Origin: Oscillospiraceae bacterium
GTDB lineage: Bacteria > Bacillota_A > Clostridia > Oscillospirales > Oscillospiraceae
Direction: 5' to 3'
Assembly (NCBI GenBank): GCA_017455225.1
Contig: JAFTBL010000177.1
Span: 1 to 9,455 of the forward strand
DNA length: 9,455 bases
Shown: in pieces, positions 1-5,614 of the stretch
Position numbering within the stretch: the first letter of the stretch is position 1
How the letters are laid out: each line of letters begins with the position of its first letter
Program-made: the position numbers and the translations under genes
The notes under the pieces: generated by a model
Told to the model about the DNA's origin: nothing
What the model saw: only the letters and a program-made list of their open reading frames with translations
Databases searched by the model: none

Positions 1-302
1 ACCGCGTGATCCACCCGGCCCATCCGCTCCCGCAGCCGCCGCTTATCCAGCGTGCGCACCTGCTCCAGCAGGATCACCGACTGGCGGGGCAGCCCGCTCT
101 GATCCGGCGCCACCGGGATATGGGTGGGCATTTTCGCCTTCCCCGTCTGGGAGGTGATGGCGGCCGCGATCACCGTGGGGGAATGGCGGTTGCCCGTGTC
201 GTTCTGCACGATCAGCACCGGGCGCACGCCGCCCTGCTCGCTGCCGACCACGGGGCTCAGATCGGCATAAAAAATGTCACCGCGCCTGACTATCGTATCC
301 AC
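1..302 (-). CDS. mazF: MazF/NdoA-type mRNA interferase toxin (3' end cut by window edge)
   Basis: Sequence-specific endoribonuclease of the MazF/PemK family, a cytoplasmic toxin that cleaves mRNA. The 100 visible residues carry the family signatures in order: [45 protein letters not shown] and [16 protein letters not shown]. Arg27 and Thr50 align with the catalytic Arg25 and Thr48 of Bacillus subtilis MazF. About 15-18 C-terminal residues lie outside the window. The start is a GTG at 302; another in-frame GTG at 311 is possible, and a GGAG-like site lies just upstream of both. It is the last visible gene of the run behind alr, as in Bacillus, but the 162-nt gap to alr is too short for a MazE-like antitoxin of usual size. 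That gap holds a T-run and a TATAAA (minus strand, 380 to 375) without a convincing -35. Confidence 0.93.
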   Translation of the reverse strand, partial: MDTIVRRGDIFYADLSPVVGSEQGGVRPVLIVQNDTGNRHSPTVIAAAITSQTGKAKMPTHIPVAPDQSGLPRQSVILLEQVRTLDKRRLRERMGRVDHA

Positions 303-464
303 AACGTTCACGCTCCGAGGCCAAGTAGTACCCGTCCAAGCGGGTCACTTTCATTGTCCCACGCAGCGGCGGCTTTTATACCGCAGCAAAAAAATCTTCC
401 GCCCCGTTCCATCCTATGCCGCCCGCCGCGGCCGCGTCACGCAGTCCACGGCGGCAAAAACCGC

Positions 465-1634
465 TCAAAACCGCAGCAGCAGCTCCCGCTCCACCTCCGC
501 GCCGCCGCGGAAATATACCCGCGGCACCCGCTTGCTCACCGCGCAGGTCAGCTCGTAGGGGATGGTGCCGGCGGCGGCGGCGAGCGCGTTGACGCTGCTG
601 CGCGTGCCGAATATCTCCACCTCGTCCCCCACGTCCACGCCGGGCAGGTCGGTCAGATCCACCATGCACATATCCATGCAGATCCTGCCCCGCTGGGGCG
701 CCGGGCCCTGATCGGTCATCAGCGTGCAGCGGTCGGAGAGGCTGCGGAAAAACCCGTCGGCATAGCCGTAGGGCAGCACGCCCATGCGGGTGGTACGGCC
801 GGTGACGAACCTGCGCCCGTAGCTGACAGAGGTGCCGGGGCCGTAGGTTTTGATGGTGCTGACGGTGGTTTTGAGCGTCATCACCGGGCGCAGGCCCAGC
901 TCGGCGGCAAACTCGCCGCAGCCGTAGAGCAAAAGCCCCGGCCGCACCATGTCAAGATACGTTTCAGGCCACCGGGCCACCGCGCCGGTGTTGGCGCAGT
1001 GCCGCAGGGCGAACCGCCGCCCCAGCGCCTGCTCCGCCGCCTGCACCACCCGGCGGAAAAGGTCGAACTGCCGCCGGGTATACGCCCGGCTCTCCTCGTC
1101 CTCCTCGTCCGACACGGAGAAGTGGGTGAAGATGCCCTCCGCCTCCAGCCCCGGCAGGCGGCAGGCGTCGCAGATGCCCGCCACGCCGGTGTCAAAATGG
1201 TCGCCGTCGCACAGATAGCCCAGCCGGGACATGCCGGTGTCCACCTTGATGTGCACCCGCAGCGTGCCGCCGCAGCGCACCGCCTCGGCGCTGTATTCCA
1301 GCGCCTTGGCCCGGCAGGTCACCGCCTGGGTGATGTCCAGCCGGATCAGCCGCTCCACCTGCTCCCGGGGCGTGTGGCCCAGAATAAGGATCGGCATGGT
1401 CACGCCGCCGGCGCGCAGCTCCTCCGCCTCGTCGATGCTGCTGACCGCCAGATAATCCGCGCCCAGCGACTGCAGCGTGCGGGACACCTGCACCGCGCCG
1501 TGGCCGTAGGCGTCGGCCTTCACCACGCCCAGAAATTTCACGTTCTCCCCGATCCGGCGGCGCAGGGCGCGGTAGTTGTGCTCCAGCGCGTCCAGATCGA
1601 TCTCCGCCCACGTTCTTCGTAAGGTAGAATCCAT
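465..1634 (-). CDS. alr: Alanine racemase
   Basis: PLP-dependent racemase converting L-Ala to D-Ala for peptidoglycan; in spore formers it can also limit alanine-triggered germination. The protein is 389 aa, normal for the family. Lys39 in VVKADAYGHGA is the PLP Schiff-base lysine. The TIM-barrel motifs HIKVDTGMSRLG and GIFTHFS follow, then SVSYGRRF, which contains the second catalytic base (Tyr265-equivalent). LPYGYADGF, GRICMDMCMVD and the C-terminal IPYELTCAVSKRVPRVY with the PLP-phosphate Tyr complete the fold. The frame stays open upstream into the previous gene. The ATG at 1634 was chosen because GGGAG lies 5 nt upstream and the homology begins there (RRTWAEIDLDALEHNYRAL). It lies 35 nt after the lipoprotein gene, so co-transcription is likely. 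Confidence 0.97.
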   Translation of the reverse strand: MDSTLRRTWAEIDLDALEHNYRALRRRIGENVKFLGVVKADAYGHGAVQVSRTLQSLGADYLAVSSIDEAEELRAGGVTMPILILGHTPREQVERLIRLDITQAVTCRAKALEYSAEAVRCGGTLRVHIKVDTGMSRLGYLCDGDHFDTGVAGICDACRLPGLEAEGIFTHFSVSDEEDEESRAYTRRQFDLFRRVVQAAEQALGRRFALRHCANTGAVARWPETYLDMVRPGLLLYGCGEFAAELGLRPVMTLKTTVSTIKTYGPGTSVSYGRRFVTGRTTRMGVLPYGYADGFFRSLSDRCTLMTDQGPAPQRGRICMDMCMVDLTDLPGVDVGDEVEIFGTRSSVNALAAAAGTIPYELTCAVSKRVPRVYFRGGAEVERELLLRF

Positions 1635-1669
1635 GGTGCTCCCTCGTTTCCTCCGTGATTTGCCGCGCC

Positions 1670-2242
1670 CTACGGCGCTGTTTCCTCCGCTGTGAAGCCT
1701 GTCACCCTCACCGACAGTGCCAGCGCTCCGTCCTCGTAAAATTCCGCGTACACCGGCGTGAGCGCGGTCTCGTCGAACCACGCCTGACACACCACCTTGC
1801 CCCCGTCCGGAGCGGTGGCGTCCAGCGCCAGCCACAAGCAGGGGATCTCCTCCAGCGTGCGCCGCCCCTGCTCGGTCACGTATCCGTCGGCAGCCGCGCG
1901 CAGCAGCCACGGCAGGCACGTGCAGGGGTCCACGCCGCCGGAGCGGCCTGCCGGCAGTGCCGTGCCGTCCCACTCCAGCGTCAGCTCCTCGCCCTTGATC
2001 CGGGCGGTGATGCCCGCCAGCTCCTCCGGCGCCGTCACCGTGACCCGGGCGCCGTCGCCCTCCACGGCACACTCCACGGCAAAGGTGCGGCTTTCGCCCG
2101 GCAGGTGGCAGGTGATCTGCCCCGACAGGGTGACCTTCTCCATGGCGGCGTAGCGCTCCTGCAGTTCCTCCGCCGCCCGGTCCTTGCCGCCGCAGCCGCA
2201 AAGCAGCAGCGCCGCCAGCACGGCGCAAAGCGTTCTTTTCAT
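1670..2242 (-). CDS. GerS/LolA-like lipoprotein of the alr operon
   Basis: Predicted 190-aa exported lipoprotein. The N-terminus is MKR followed by a hydrophobic stretch ending in the lipobox LLLCGC, with Cys17 as the lipidation site. The rest is soluble and beta-rich, with alternating strands such as VTLSGQITCHL, RVTVTAPEEL, LTLEWDG and LSVRVTGF, in the manner of the LolA/LppX/MucB fold. Established context: YdcC of B. subtilis and GerS of Clostridioides difficile are lipoproteins of this kind encoded next to alr, and GerS is needed for cortex hydrolysis during germination. Here it sits between nnrD (29-nt gap) and alr (35-nt gap), with a GGAGG site 4 nt before the ATG at 2242. The family call rests mainly on position, lipobox and size, so a role in spore germination is inference. 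Confidence 0.75.
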   Translation of the reverse strand: MKRTLCAVLAALLLCGCGGKDRAAEELQERYAAMEKVTLSGQITCHLPGESRTFAVECAVEGDGARVTVTAPEELAGITARIKGEELTLEWDGTALPAGRSGGVDPCTCLPWLLRAAADGYVTEQGRRTLEEIPCLWLALDATAPDGGKVVCQAWFDETALTPVYAEFYEDGALALSVRVTGFTAEETAP

Positions 2243-2271
2243 ACTCCCTCCGTTTCCGGAAGGCTGTTCCT

Positions 2272-3123
2272 CTATCCCTCGATCTCTCTGTACGCTCTGG
2301 GAATGTACCCGATCATATCGCCGGGCGTCATGGCGCGCCGGGTCAACTCCGCCGCTGCAAGATCCCCCGCAAGACCGTGGAGATACACGGCGGCACAGCA
2401 AGCCGCAAACGGCTCCGCCCCTTGGGCAAGAAGCGATACCACCATGCCCGCCAGCACGTCGCCGCTGCCGCCCTTGGCCATGCCGCAGTTGCTGGTGGGG
2501 TTCACCGCCAGACGGCCGTCCGGCGCGGCGATCACCGTGCCCGGCCCCTTCAGCACCAGATAGGCTCCGTGCCGTGCGGCAAAATCGGCGGCGGCGGCCT
2601 CCCGCCCGGCGGCGAGGCTGCCCACACGGGCAAACTCCCCCTCGTGGGGCGTCAGCACCGTCACCCGATCCCGGCGGCGTTCCAGTTCATCTATATGCCC
2701 CGCCAGCGCGTTTATGCCGTCGGCGTCCAGCACCAGAGGCGCCGGCAGCTCCAGAAGGCGCCGCGCAAGCGCATCCGTCTCCTCGCCCCGGCCCAGGCCG
2801 CAGCCCAGCAGCACTGCGTCGCATTTGCCCGCCATGGCCCGCACAGGCGCCTCGGACGCAAGGCACAGCCGCCCGTCCCGGCCGGGCACGGGAAAGACCA
2901 TGGCCTCGTCCGATTTCACCGCCGCCACCTGCCAGATCTGCTCCGGCACCGCCAGATACACCAGCCCGCAGCCGGTGCGCACGGCGGCGCGGGAGGCGAA
3001 CATCGGCGCGCCGGTATAGCCCACGCTGCCGCAGACGCACAGCGCCGTGCCGAAGTCTCCCTTGTGTCCCGCCGGGTCACGCCGGGGCAGCATGGCGCCC
3101 ACCGATGACGCGTTCAGCTCCAT
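2272..3123 (-). CDS. nnrD: ADP/ATP-dependent NAD(P)H-hydrate dehydratase (stand-alone CARKD domain)
   Basis: Repairs the damaged cofactors NADHX and NADPHX by nucleotide-dependent dehydration. The 283-aa protein is a complete ribokinase-like CARKD domain: HKGDFGTALCVCGS near residues 20-33, the nucleotide-site LLGCGLGRG at 105-113, LDADGINAL at 132-140, LTPHEGEFARV at 157-167, LKGPGTVIA at 191-199, and NPTSNCGMAKGGSGDVLAG with catalytic Asp222. The usual N-terminal YjeF epimerase domain, fused in many bacteria, is absent. The longer ORF from 3150 was rejected because AAGGAGG stands 8 nt before the ATG at 3123, which fits the start MELNASSVGAMLPRR. It heads the operon leading to the lipoprotein, alr and mazF, with a promoter just upstream. 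Confidence 0.93.
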   Translation of the reverse strand: MELNASSVGAMLPRRDPAGHKGDFGTALCVCGSVGYTGAPMFASRAAVRTGCGLVYLAVPEQIWQVAAVKSDEAMVFPVPGRDGRLCLASEAPVRAMAGKCDAVLLGCGLGRGEETDALARRLLELPAPLVLDADGINALAGHIDELERRRDRVTVLTPHEGEFARVGSLAAGREAAAADFAARHGAYLVLKGPGTVIAAPDGRLAVNPTSNCGMAKGGSGDVLAGMVVSLLAQGAEPFAACCAAVYLHGLAGDLAAAELTRRAMTPGDMIGYIPRAYREIEG

Positions 3124-3152
3124 CCCGTCCGCCTCCTTTCCTCTTCCCAATC

Positions 3153-3161
3153 AGTATACCA
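3153..3161 (-). promoter_or_regulatory. Extended -10 promoter of the nnrD-lipoprotein-alr-mazF operon
   Basis: On the minus strand TGGTATACT gives an extended -10 (TGn plus TATACT, 3158 to 3153), about 30 nt upstream of the nnrD start. No good -35 lies 17 nt away. A TTGACA is present at 3171-3166 but is only 7 nt from the -10, so it is probably coincidental. The element overlaps the region just after the terL stop codon, so the operon may also receive read-through from terL. Confidence 0.55.
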
Positions 3162-3167
3162 CTTCTG

Positions 3168-4514
3168 TCAACGCCGGAAAAGCGCCGTGTCGAAGGGACG
3201 CTCCTCCCGGCGCAGCGGCGTCACGGGGCGGGACATACAGAAATAGCGGCTCTCGTCCGCCACGTGATCCTCCTGCCGGGTGTCCACGTCCTCCGGCGCG
3301 GTGGGCGAATACAGCAGCGCCGGCACCGTGCGGATGAAGGCGCGGCAGGTGTTGAACACGTACAGCCGGGGATAGCCCTCGCCGTCAAAGGTCATGCGAT
3401 AGTGCAGCTGCATCCAGCCGGGGATGCGCCGGTTGTCGCCCTTGGTGAAGTAGATGCGGTATTTCAGTGCCGTTTCATAGATGCTTTCGCCCCGGCTGGC
3501 GTCCCAGATGGCGGGATCCGCCACGCCGAAGATGTCCCGCCCCCGCAGGTCGGGGTGTTCCTCCTCCATCTCCCGGATGCGGGCGAATTGCCGGTCCGGC
3601 GGCCACTGCACTCCCTCGTCCGGCACCTCGGTGCAGCCGTAGAGCTCGGCGATGCGATACACCGTGCCGTCGTGATCCACCGCCCACCAGCCCACGGAAA
3701 AGGGCTTGGCGTAGCCGAAGTCGTAGCTGCGGTACACGTTCCACGACCGGGGGATCTCAAAGGGCTCGATCACGTGGGTGAAGCGGCGATCCCGGTAGTG
3801 GTCGGGGTCGTCGGTGAACTCCTGAAACACCTGCCCCTCGAACACGTCCCACCGTCCCTCCAGCCACGCCCGGCGCAGCTTGGGCGGCAGCGCCTTCAAC
3901 TGGTCGATATAGCCCGGCTGGGCCCGCAGCAGCGCCGTGTTGTCCGTCACCCGGGCGGGGATGAAGACGTAGTCCTCCGGCTTTTCCCCCGGCTCAAAGC
4001 GCCGGTCGATGAACAGCCGCTTGATGTAGGCGTGGGCGGGGCCGCCGGGGTTGCAGGTGTAGTAGATCCGCTTGGGGTGGCTGTTCACGCCCCGGACGCA
4101 GGCCGCCAGACTGCGCAGCCATTCCTCCCGGAACTGGGTGGCCTCGTCGATGAACAGCACGTCGTACTCCGCCCCCTGATAGCGATCCAGATCGCCGTCG
4201 CAGGCACAGTACCCGAACTCGATGACACTGCCGTTGACAAAGCGGAACTGCCGCTCCCCCGCCCGGTACTCCGCTGCGCCCTGCAGCTCCGGGCGCAGAA
4301 AGCGCAGGTGGTTGCTCTCCACCTCCGGCAGCGTCCGCCGCAGGATCAGGATGCGGATGCCGCCATGTCCCAGCGCCAGCAGCTTGGCCTTGGTGCGCAC
4401 CGCCCAGCTTTTGCCGCCGCCCCGGGCGCCGCCGAAGGCCACGTATTTGGCCCGGCAGGTCAGAAATTCCCGCTGCCGGGGGTTGGGGCGCTCGATCCGG
4501 ATCACCGTGTCCAT
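3168..4514 (-). CDS. terL: Phage-type terminase large subunit (TerL), orphan
   Basis: DNA-packaging motor protein: an N-terminal ATPase and a C-terminal RNase H-like nuclease that in phages cut concatemers and pump DNA through the portal. The 448-aa protein looks intact. Walker A is GGARGGGKS (28-36), Walker B is DVLFIDEA (118-125) with Glu124, and the coupling motif is YYTCNPGG (151-158). The nuclease acidic residues are probably Asp265 in RSYDFGYAKP, Asp333 in GVADPAIWD and Asp416/Asp420 in EDHVADES. GGGAGG lies 6 nt before the ATG at 4514. No portal, capsid or protease gene follows; the next gene is nnrD, 44 nt away. With all motifs kept, recent decay is unlikely. It could be a domesticated terminase, a packaging gene of a satellite or gene-transfer agent, or a relic still under selection. 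Confidence 0.93.
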   Translation of the reverse strand: MDTVIRIERPNPRQREFLTCRAKYVAFGGARGGGKSWAVRTKAKLLALGHGGIRILILRRTLPEVESNHLRFLRPELQGAAEYRAGERQFRFVNGSVIEFGYCACDGDLDRYQGAEYDVLFIDEATQFREEWLRSLAACVRGVNSHPKRIYYTCNPGGPAHAYIKRLFIDRRFEPGEKPEDYVFIPARVTDNTALLRAQPGYIDQLKALPPKLRRAWLEGRWDVFEGQVFQEFTDDPDHYRDRRFTHVIEPFEIPRSWNVYRSYDFGYAKPFSVGWWAVDHDGTVYRIAELYGCTEVPDEGVQWPPDRQFARIREMEEEHPDLRGRDIFGVADPAIWDASRGESIYETALKYRIYFTKGDNRRIPGWMQLHYRMTFDGEGYPRLYVFNTCRAFIRTVPALLYSPTAPEDVDTRQEDHVADESRYFCMSRPVTPLRREERPFDTALFRR

Positions 4515-4648
4515 GGCGCCCTCCCTTCGCCGCCGGCACCAACTTCCTTGGTTGAGCTTGCGTTTTTGGCTGTGATTGGATTGTGGCTGCTGTTACAGCT
4601 GGCACTTTCGCGCAACAAAGCGCCCGTTACAGATATTTGCGCATCCAT
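4502..4648 (-). CDS. Small 48-aa ORF overlapping the terL start (unrecognised)
   Basis: Begins MDAQISVTGALLRESAS, is rich in Ser, Ala, Asn and Thr, and ends GEGRAPWTR. AAGGAGG lies 6 nt before the ATG at 4648, the best Shine-Dalgarno site in this stretch. The stop is 13 nt inside terL, so terminating ribosomes could re-initiate on terL. A second ATG at 4644, in another frame, would encode only MRKYL. No domain, membrane segment or cysteine pattern is recognisable. It may be a real small protein, a leader that couples translation to terL, or an untranslated part of the terL leader. The ORF follows directly after the structured leader shared with the zinc-ribbon/TerS-like operon. Confidence 0.4.
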   Translation of the reverse strand: MDAQISVTGALLRESASCNSSHNPITAKNASSTKEVGAGGEGRAPWTR

Positions 4649-4740
4649 TGGCTGTCCTCCTTTTTCTTTTCCTCGCCGGATGCCTTCGGGCAAAAACGAG
4701 CCGCGGTTGCCTTCGCTGTTTCCCTCCGCAGGGCAACAGC
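4649..4740 (-). promoter_or_regulatory. Structured 5' leader, copy 1 (upstream of the small ORF and terL)
   Basis: Read on the minus strand from 4740. The first element is hairpin GCTGTT/AACAGC continued by CCC/GGG with one G-A mismatch and loop TGCGGA. Next comes GGCAAC, perfectly complementary to GTTGCC in the hairpin's 5' arm, so two pairings compete. The hairpin TGCC-CGAA-GGCA follows, containing the block CCCGAAGG. A weaker stem (GGC-A-TCC with GGA-CA-GCC) encloses a purine-rich loop and ends at the ATG at 4648, partly covering the Shine-Dalgarno site. Over its first 35 nt it matches the leader at 5339 at 29 positions without gaps. No run of U follows the hairpins, so control at translation initiation fits better than attenuation. 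The ligand or factor, if any, is unknown, and I do not recognise it as a described riboswitch class. Confidence 0.55.
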
Positions 4741-4765
4741 AAAACTTTTCTTTTGCCGCCGGGTG

Positions 4766-4774
4766 TGGTACAAT
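4766..4774 (+). promoter_or_regulatory. Extended -10 promoter for the NUDIX gene
   Basis: TGGTACAAT is an extended -10 (TGn plus TACAAT at 4769-4774) without a good -35. Transcription would start near 4781, leaving a very short 5' UTR that begins at the Shine-Dalgarno site AAAGGAG, 8-9 nt before the ATG at 4796. Confidence 0.55.
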
Positions 4775-4795
4775 GGGCAAAAAGGAGATGATCGC

Positions 4796-5332
4796 ATGGA
4801 TCTGACGGAACGCACTCTTTCCCGGCAGGAGGTCTATCAGGGGCGCATCGTGGGCGTGCACGTGGATCAGGTGTCGCTGCCCAACGGCAAGACCGCCCGG
4901 CGGGAGATCGTGACCCACCCCGGCGGCGTGGCCATTCTGGCGCTGGACGACAAACGCCGGGCGGCGGTGGTGCGGCAGTACCGCTACGCCTTTTCCCGTG
5001 TGCTGACGGAGATCCCCGCCGGCAAGCTGGAGCCGGGCGAGAACGACCCCCTTGCCGCCGCCCGGCGTGAGCTGCGGGAGGAGGTAGGCGCCGAGGCCGG
5101 GCACTGGGAGAGCCTTGGCACGCTGCTGCCCTCCCCCGGATGCTACGACGAGGTGCTGCACCTGTTTCTGGCGCGGGAGCTGACCTTTGCCGCCCCTCAG
5201 CCCGATGAGGACGAGTTTCTGGAATGTGAGTGGATGCCGCTGGAGGAGCTGGCGCAGCAGGCGCTCTCCGGCGCGTTGAGCGACGCGAAAACGGTGGCGG
5301 CGGCGCTGAAGGCCGTGTGTCTGGGGCTGTGA
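4796..5332 (+). CDS. nudF: NUDIX hydrolase, ADP-ribose pyrophosphatase (NudF) type
   Basis: Predicted cytoplasmic hydrolase splitting ADP-ribose or related nucleoside diphosphates into AMP and a phosphosugar. The 178-aa protein has the ADPRase layout: VYQGRIVGVHVDQVSLPNG, then VTHPGGVAILALDD, VRQYRYAF, the NUDIX box, and PSPGCYDEVLHLFLA before a C-terminal helix. The box spans residues 76-98 (GKLEPGENDPLAAARRELREEVG as printed in two parts: GKLEPGENDPLA and AARRELREEVG). Compared with the GX5EX7REUXEEXGU consensus it has one extra residue between the first Glu and the RE pair. ADP-ribose is the likely substrate from PSPG, but this is family inference. The gene lies between the two terminase-related modules, which may be chance, since NudF genes are ordinary housekeeping genes. 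Confidence 0.9.
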   Translation: MDLTERTLSRQEVYQGRIVGVHVDQVSLPNGKTARREIVTHPGGVAILALDDKRRAAVVRQYRYAFSRVLTEIPAGKLEPGENDPLAAARRELREEVGAEAGHWESLGTLLPSPGCYDEVLHLFLARELTFAAPQPDEDEFLECEWMPLEELAQQALSGALSDAKTVAAALKAVCLGL

Positions 5333-5338
5333 TTTTTC

Positions 5339-5428
5339 GCTGTTGCCCGGTGGAGGGCAACAGGCACGGCAACGCCTCCCCCTCTGCTTCCCCGAAGGTG
5401 AACGACTTTTGGAAACGGAGGGTTCACC
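5339..5428 (+). promoter_or_regulatory. Structured 5' leader, copy 2 (upstream of the zinc-ribbon/TerS-like operon)
   Basis: Begins 6 nt after the NUDIX stop codon. CTGTTGCCC (5340-5348) and GGGCAACAG (5355-5363) form a perfect 9-bp stem with loop GGTGGA. GGCAAC recurs at 5368-5373, where it can pair with GTTGCC of the 5' arm and open the hairpin. CCCGAAGG follows at 5391-5398. The leader ends exactly at the ATG at 5429, 90 nt from its start; copy 1 is 92 nt long. No T-tract follows the first hairpin, so it is not an intrinsic terminator for the NUDIX gene. No clear promoter lies directly in front, so the RNA may be a read-through product from the NUDIX promoter. Confidence 0.55.
5397..5428 (+). 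promoter_or_regulatory. Start-site hairpin around the Shine-Dalgarno site
   Basis: GGTGAAC (5397-5403) and GTTCACC (5422-5428) are perfectly complementary over 7 bp. The 18-nt loop contains GGAGG (5417-5421), and the stem abuts the ATG at 5429. Such a hairpin could limit access of ribosomes to the zinc-ribbon gene, or present the site in the loop. A shorter stem occupies the same place in the leader before the terL-side ORF. Confidence 0.55.
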
Positions 5429-5614
5429 ATGCGTTTTCCCATTTACGACGACGTGCCCGTGGCGGAATGCGATCTGTGCGGCGGCGAGCTGTACCGGGGC
5501 GAGACCGCCTATCGCATCAACGGCGAGACGATCTGCCCGGACTGCCTTGCAGACTACGCCCGGCAAGTATTTTCACCTTACACCTTTGCGGTAGGACGGG
5601 AGGCGGAACGATGA
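5429..5614 (+). CDS. Zinc-ribbon mini-protein upstream of a TerS-like gene
   Basis: A 61-aa protein with two CxxC knuckles: CDLC at residues 14-17 and CPDC at 36-39, 18 residues apart. This fits one structural zinc site of zinc-ribbon or treble-clef type. The stretch between them (GGELYRGETAYRINGETI) is strongly beta-like, and the tail LADYARQVF is helical. No signal peptide or membrane segment is seen. GGAGG lies 7 nt before the ATG. The stop overlaps the next start as ATGA (5611-5614), so it is probably translated in coupling with the TerS-like protein. Its function is unknown; a DNA- or protein-binding accessory role for the terminase-like partner is inferred from context only. Confidence 0.8.
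   Translation: MRFPIYDDVPVAECDLCGGELYRGETAYRINGETICPDCLADYARQVFSPYTFAVGREAER

Noticed and set aside
277..354. A 25-codon ORF between alr and mazF as a mini antitoxin
   Set aside because: No convincing ribosome binding site, no similarity to MazE, and it overlaps the mazF start.
6..1622. A 538-codon open frame on the plus strand opposite mazF and alr
   Set aside because: It is rich in His, Arg, Ala, Gly and Pro, typical of the antisense of high-GC genes, and it fully overlaps two clear minus-strand genes.
1635..2228. N-terminal extension of the alr frame over the lipoprotein gene
   Set aside because: The frame is open by composition only. Alr homology begins at 1634 with a good Shine-Dalgarno site, and the lipoprotein in the other frame has a lipobox.
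3166..3171. TTGACA (minus strand) as -35 of the nnrD promoter
   Set aside because: It is only 7 nt from the TATACT -10; the extended -10 explains the promoter better.
2184..4805. An 873-codon open frame on the plus strand
   Set aside because: Antisense shadow of nnrD and terL: low-complexity Pro/Arg composition at first, no domains, and both genes opposite have clear motifs.
5340..5363. Intrinsic terminator of the NUDIX gene
   Set aside because: The 9-bp hairpin is strong but is followed by GGCACGGCAACG rather than a T-tract, and the same hairpin heads a leader on the other strand.
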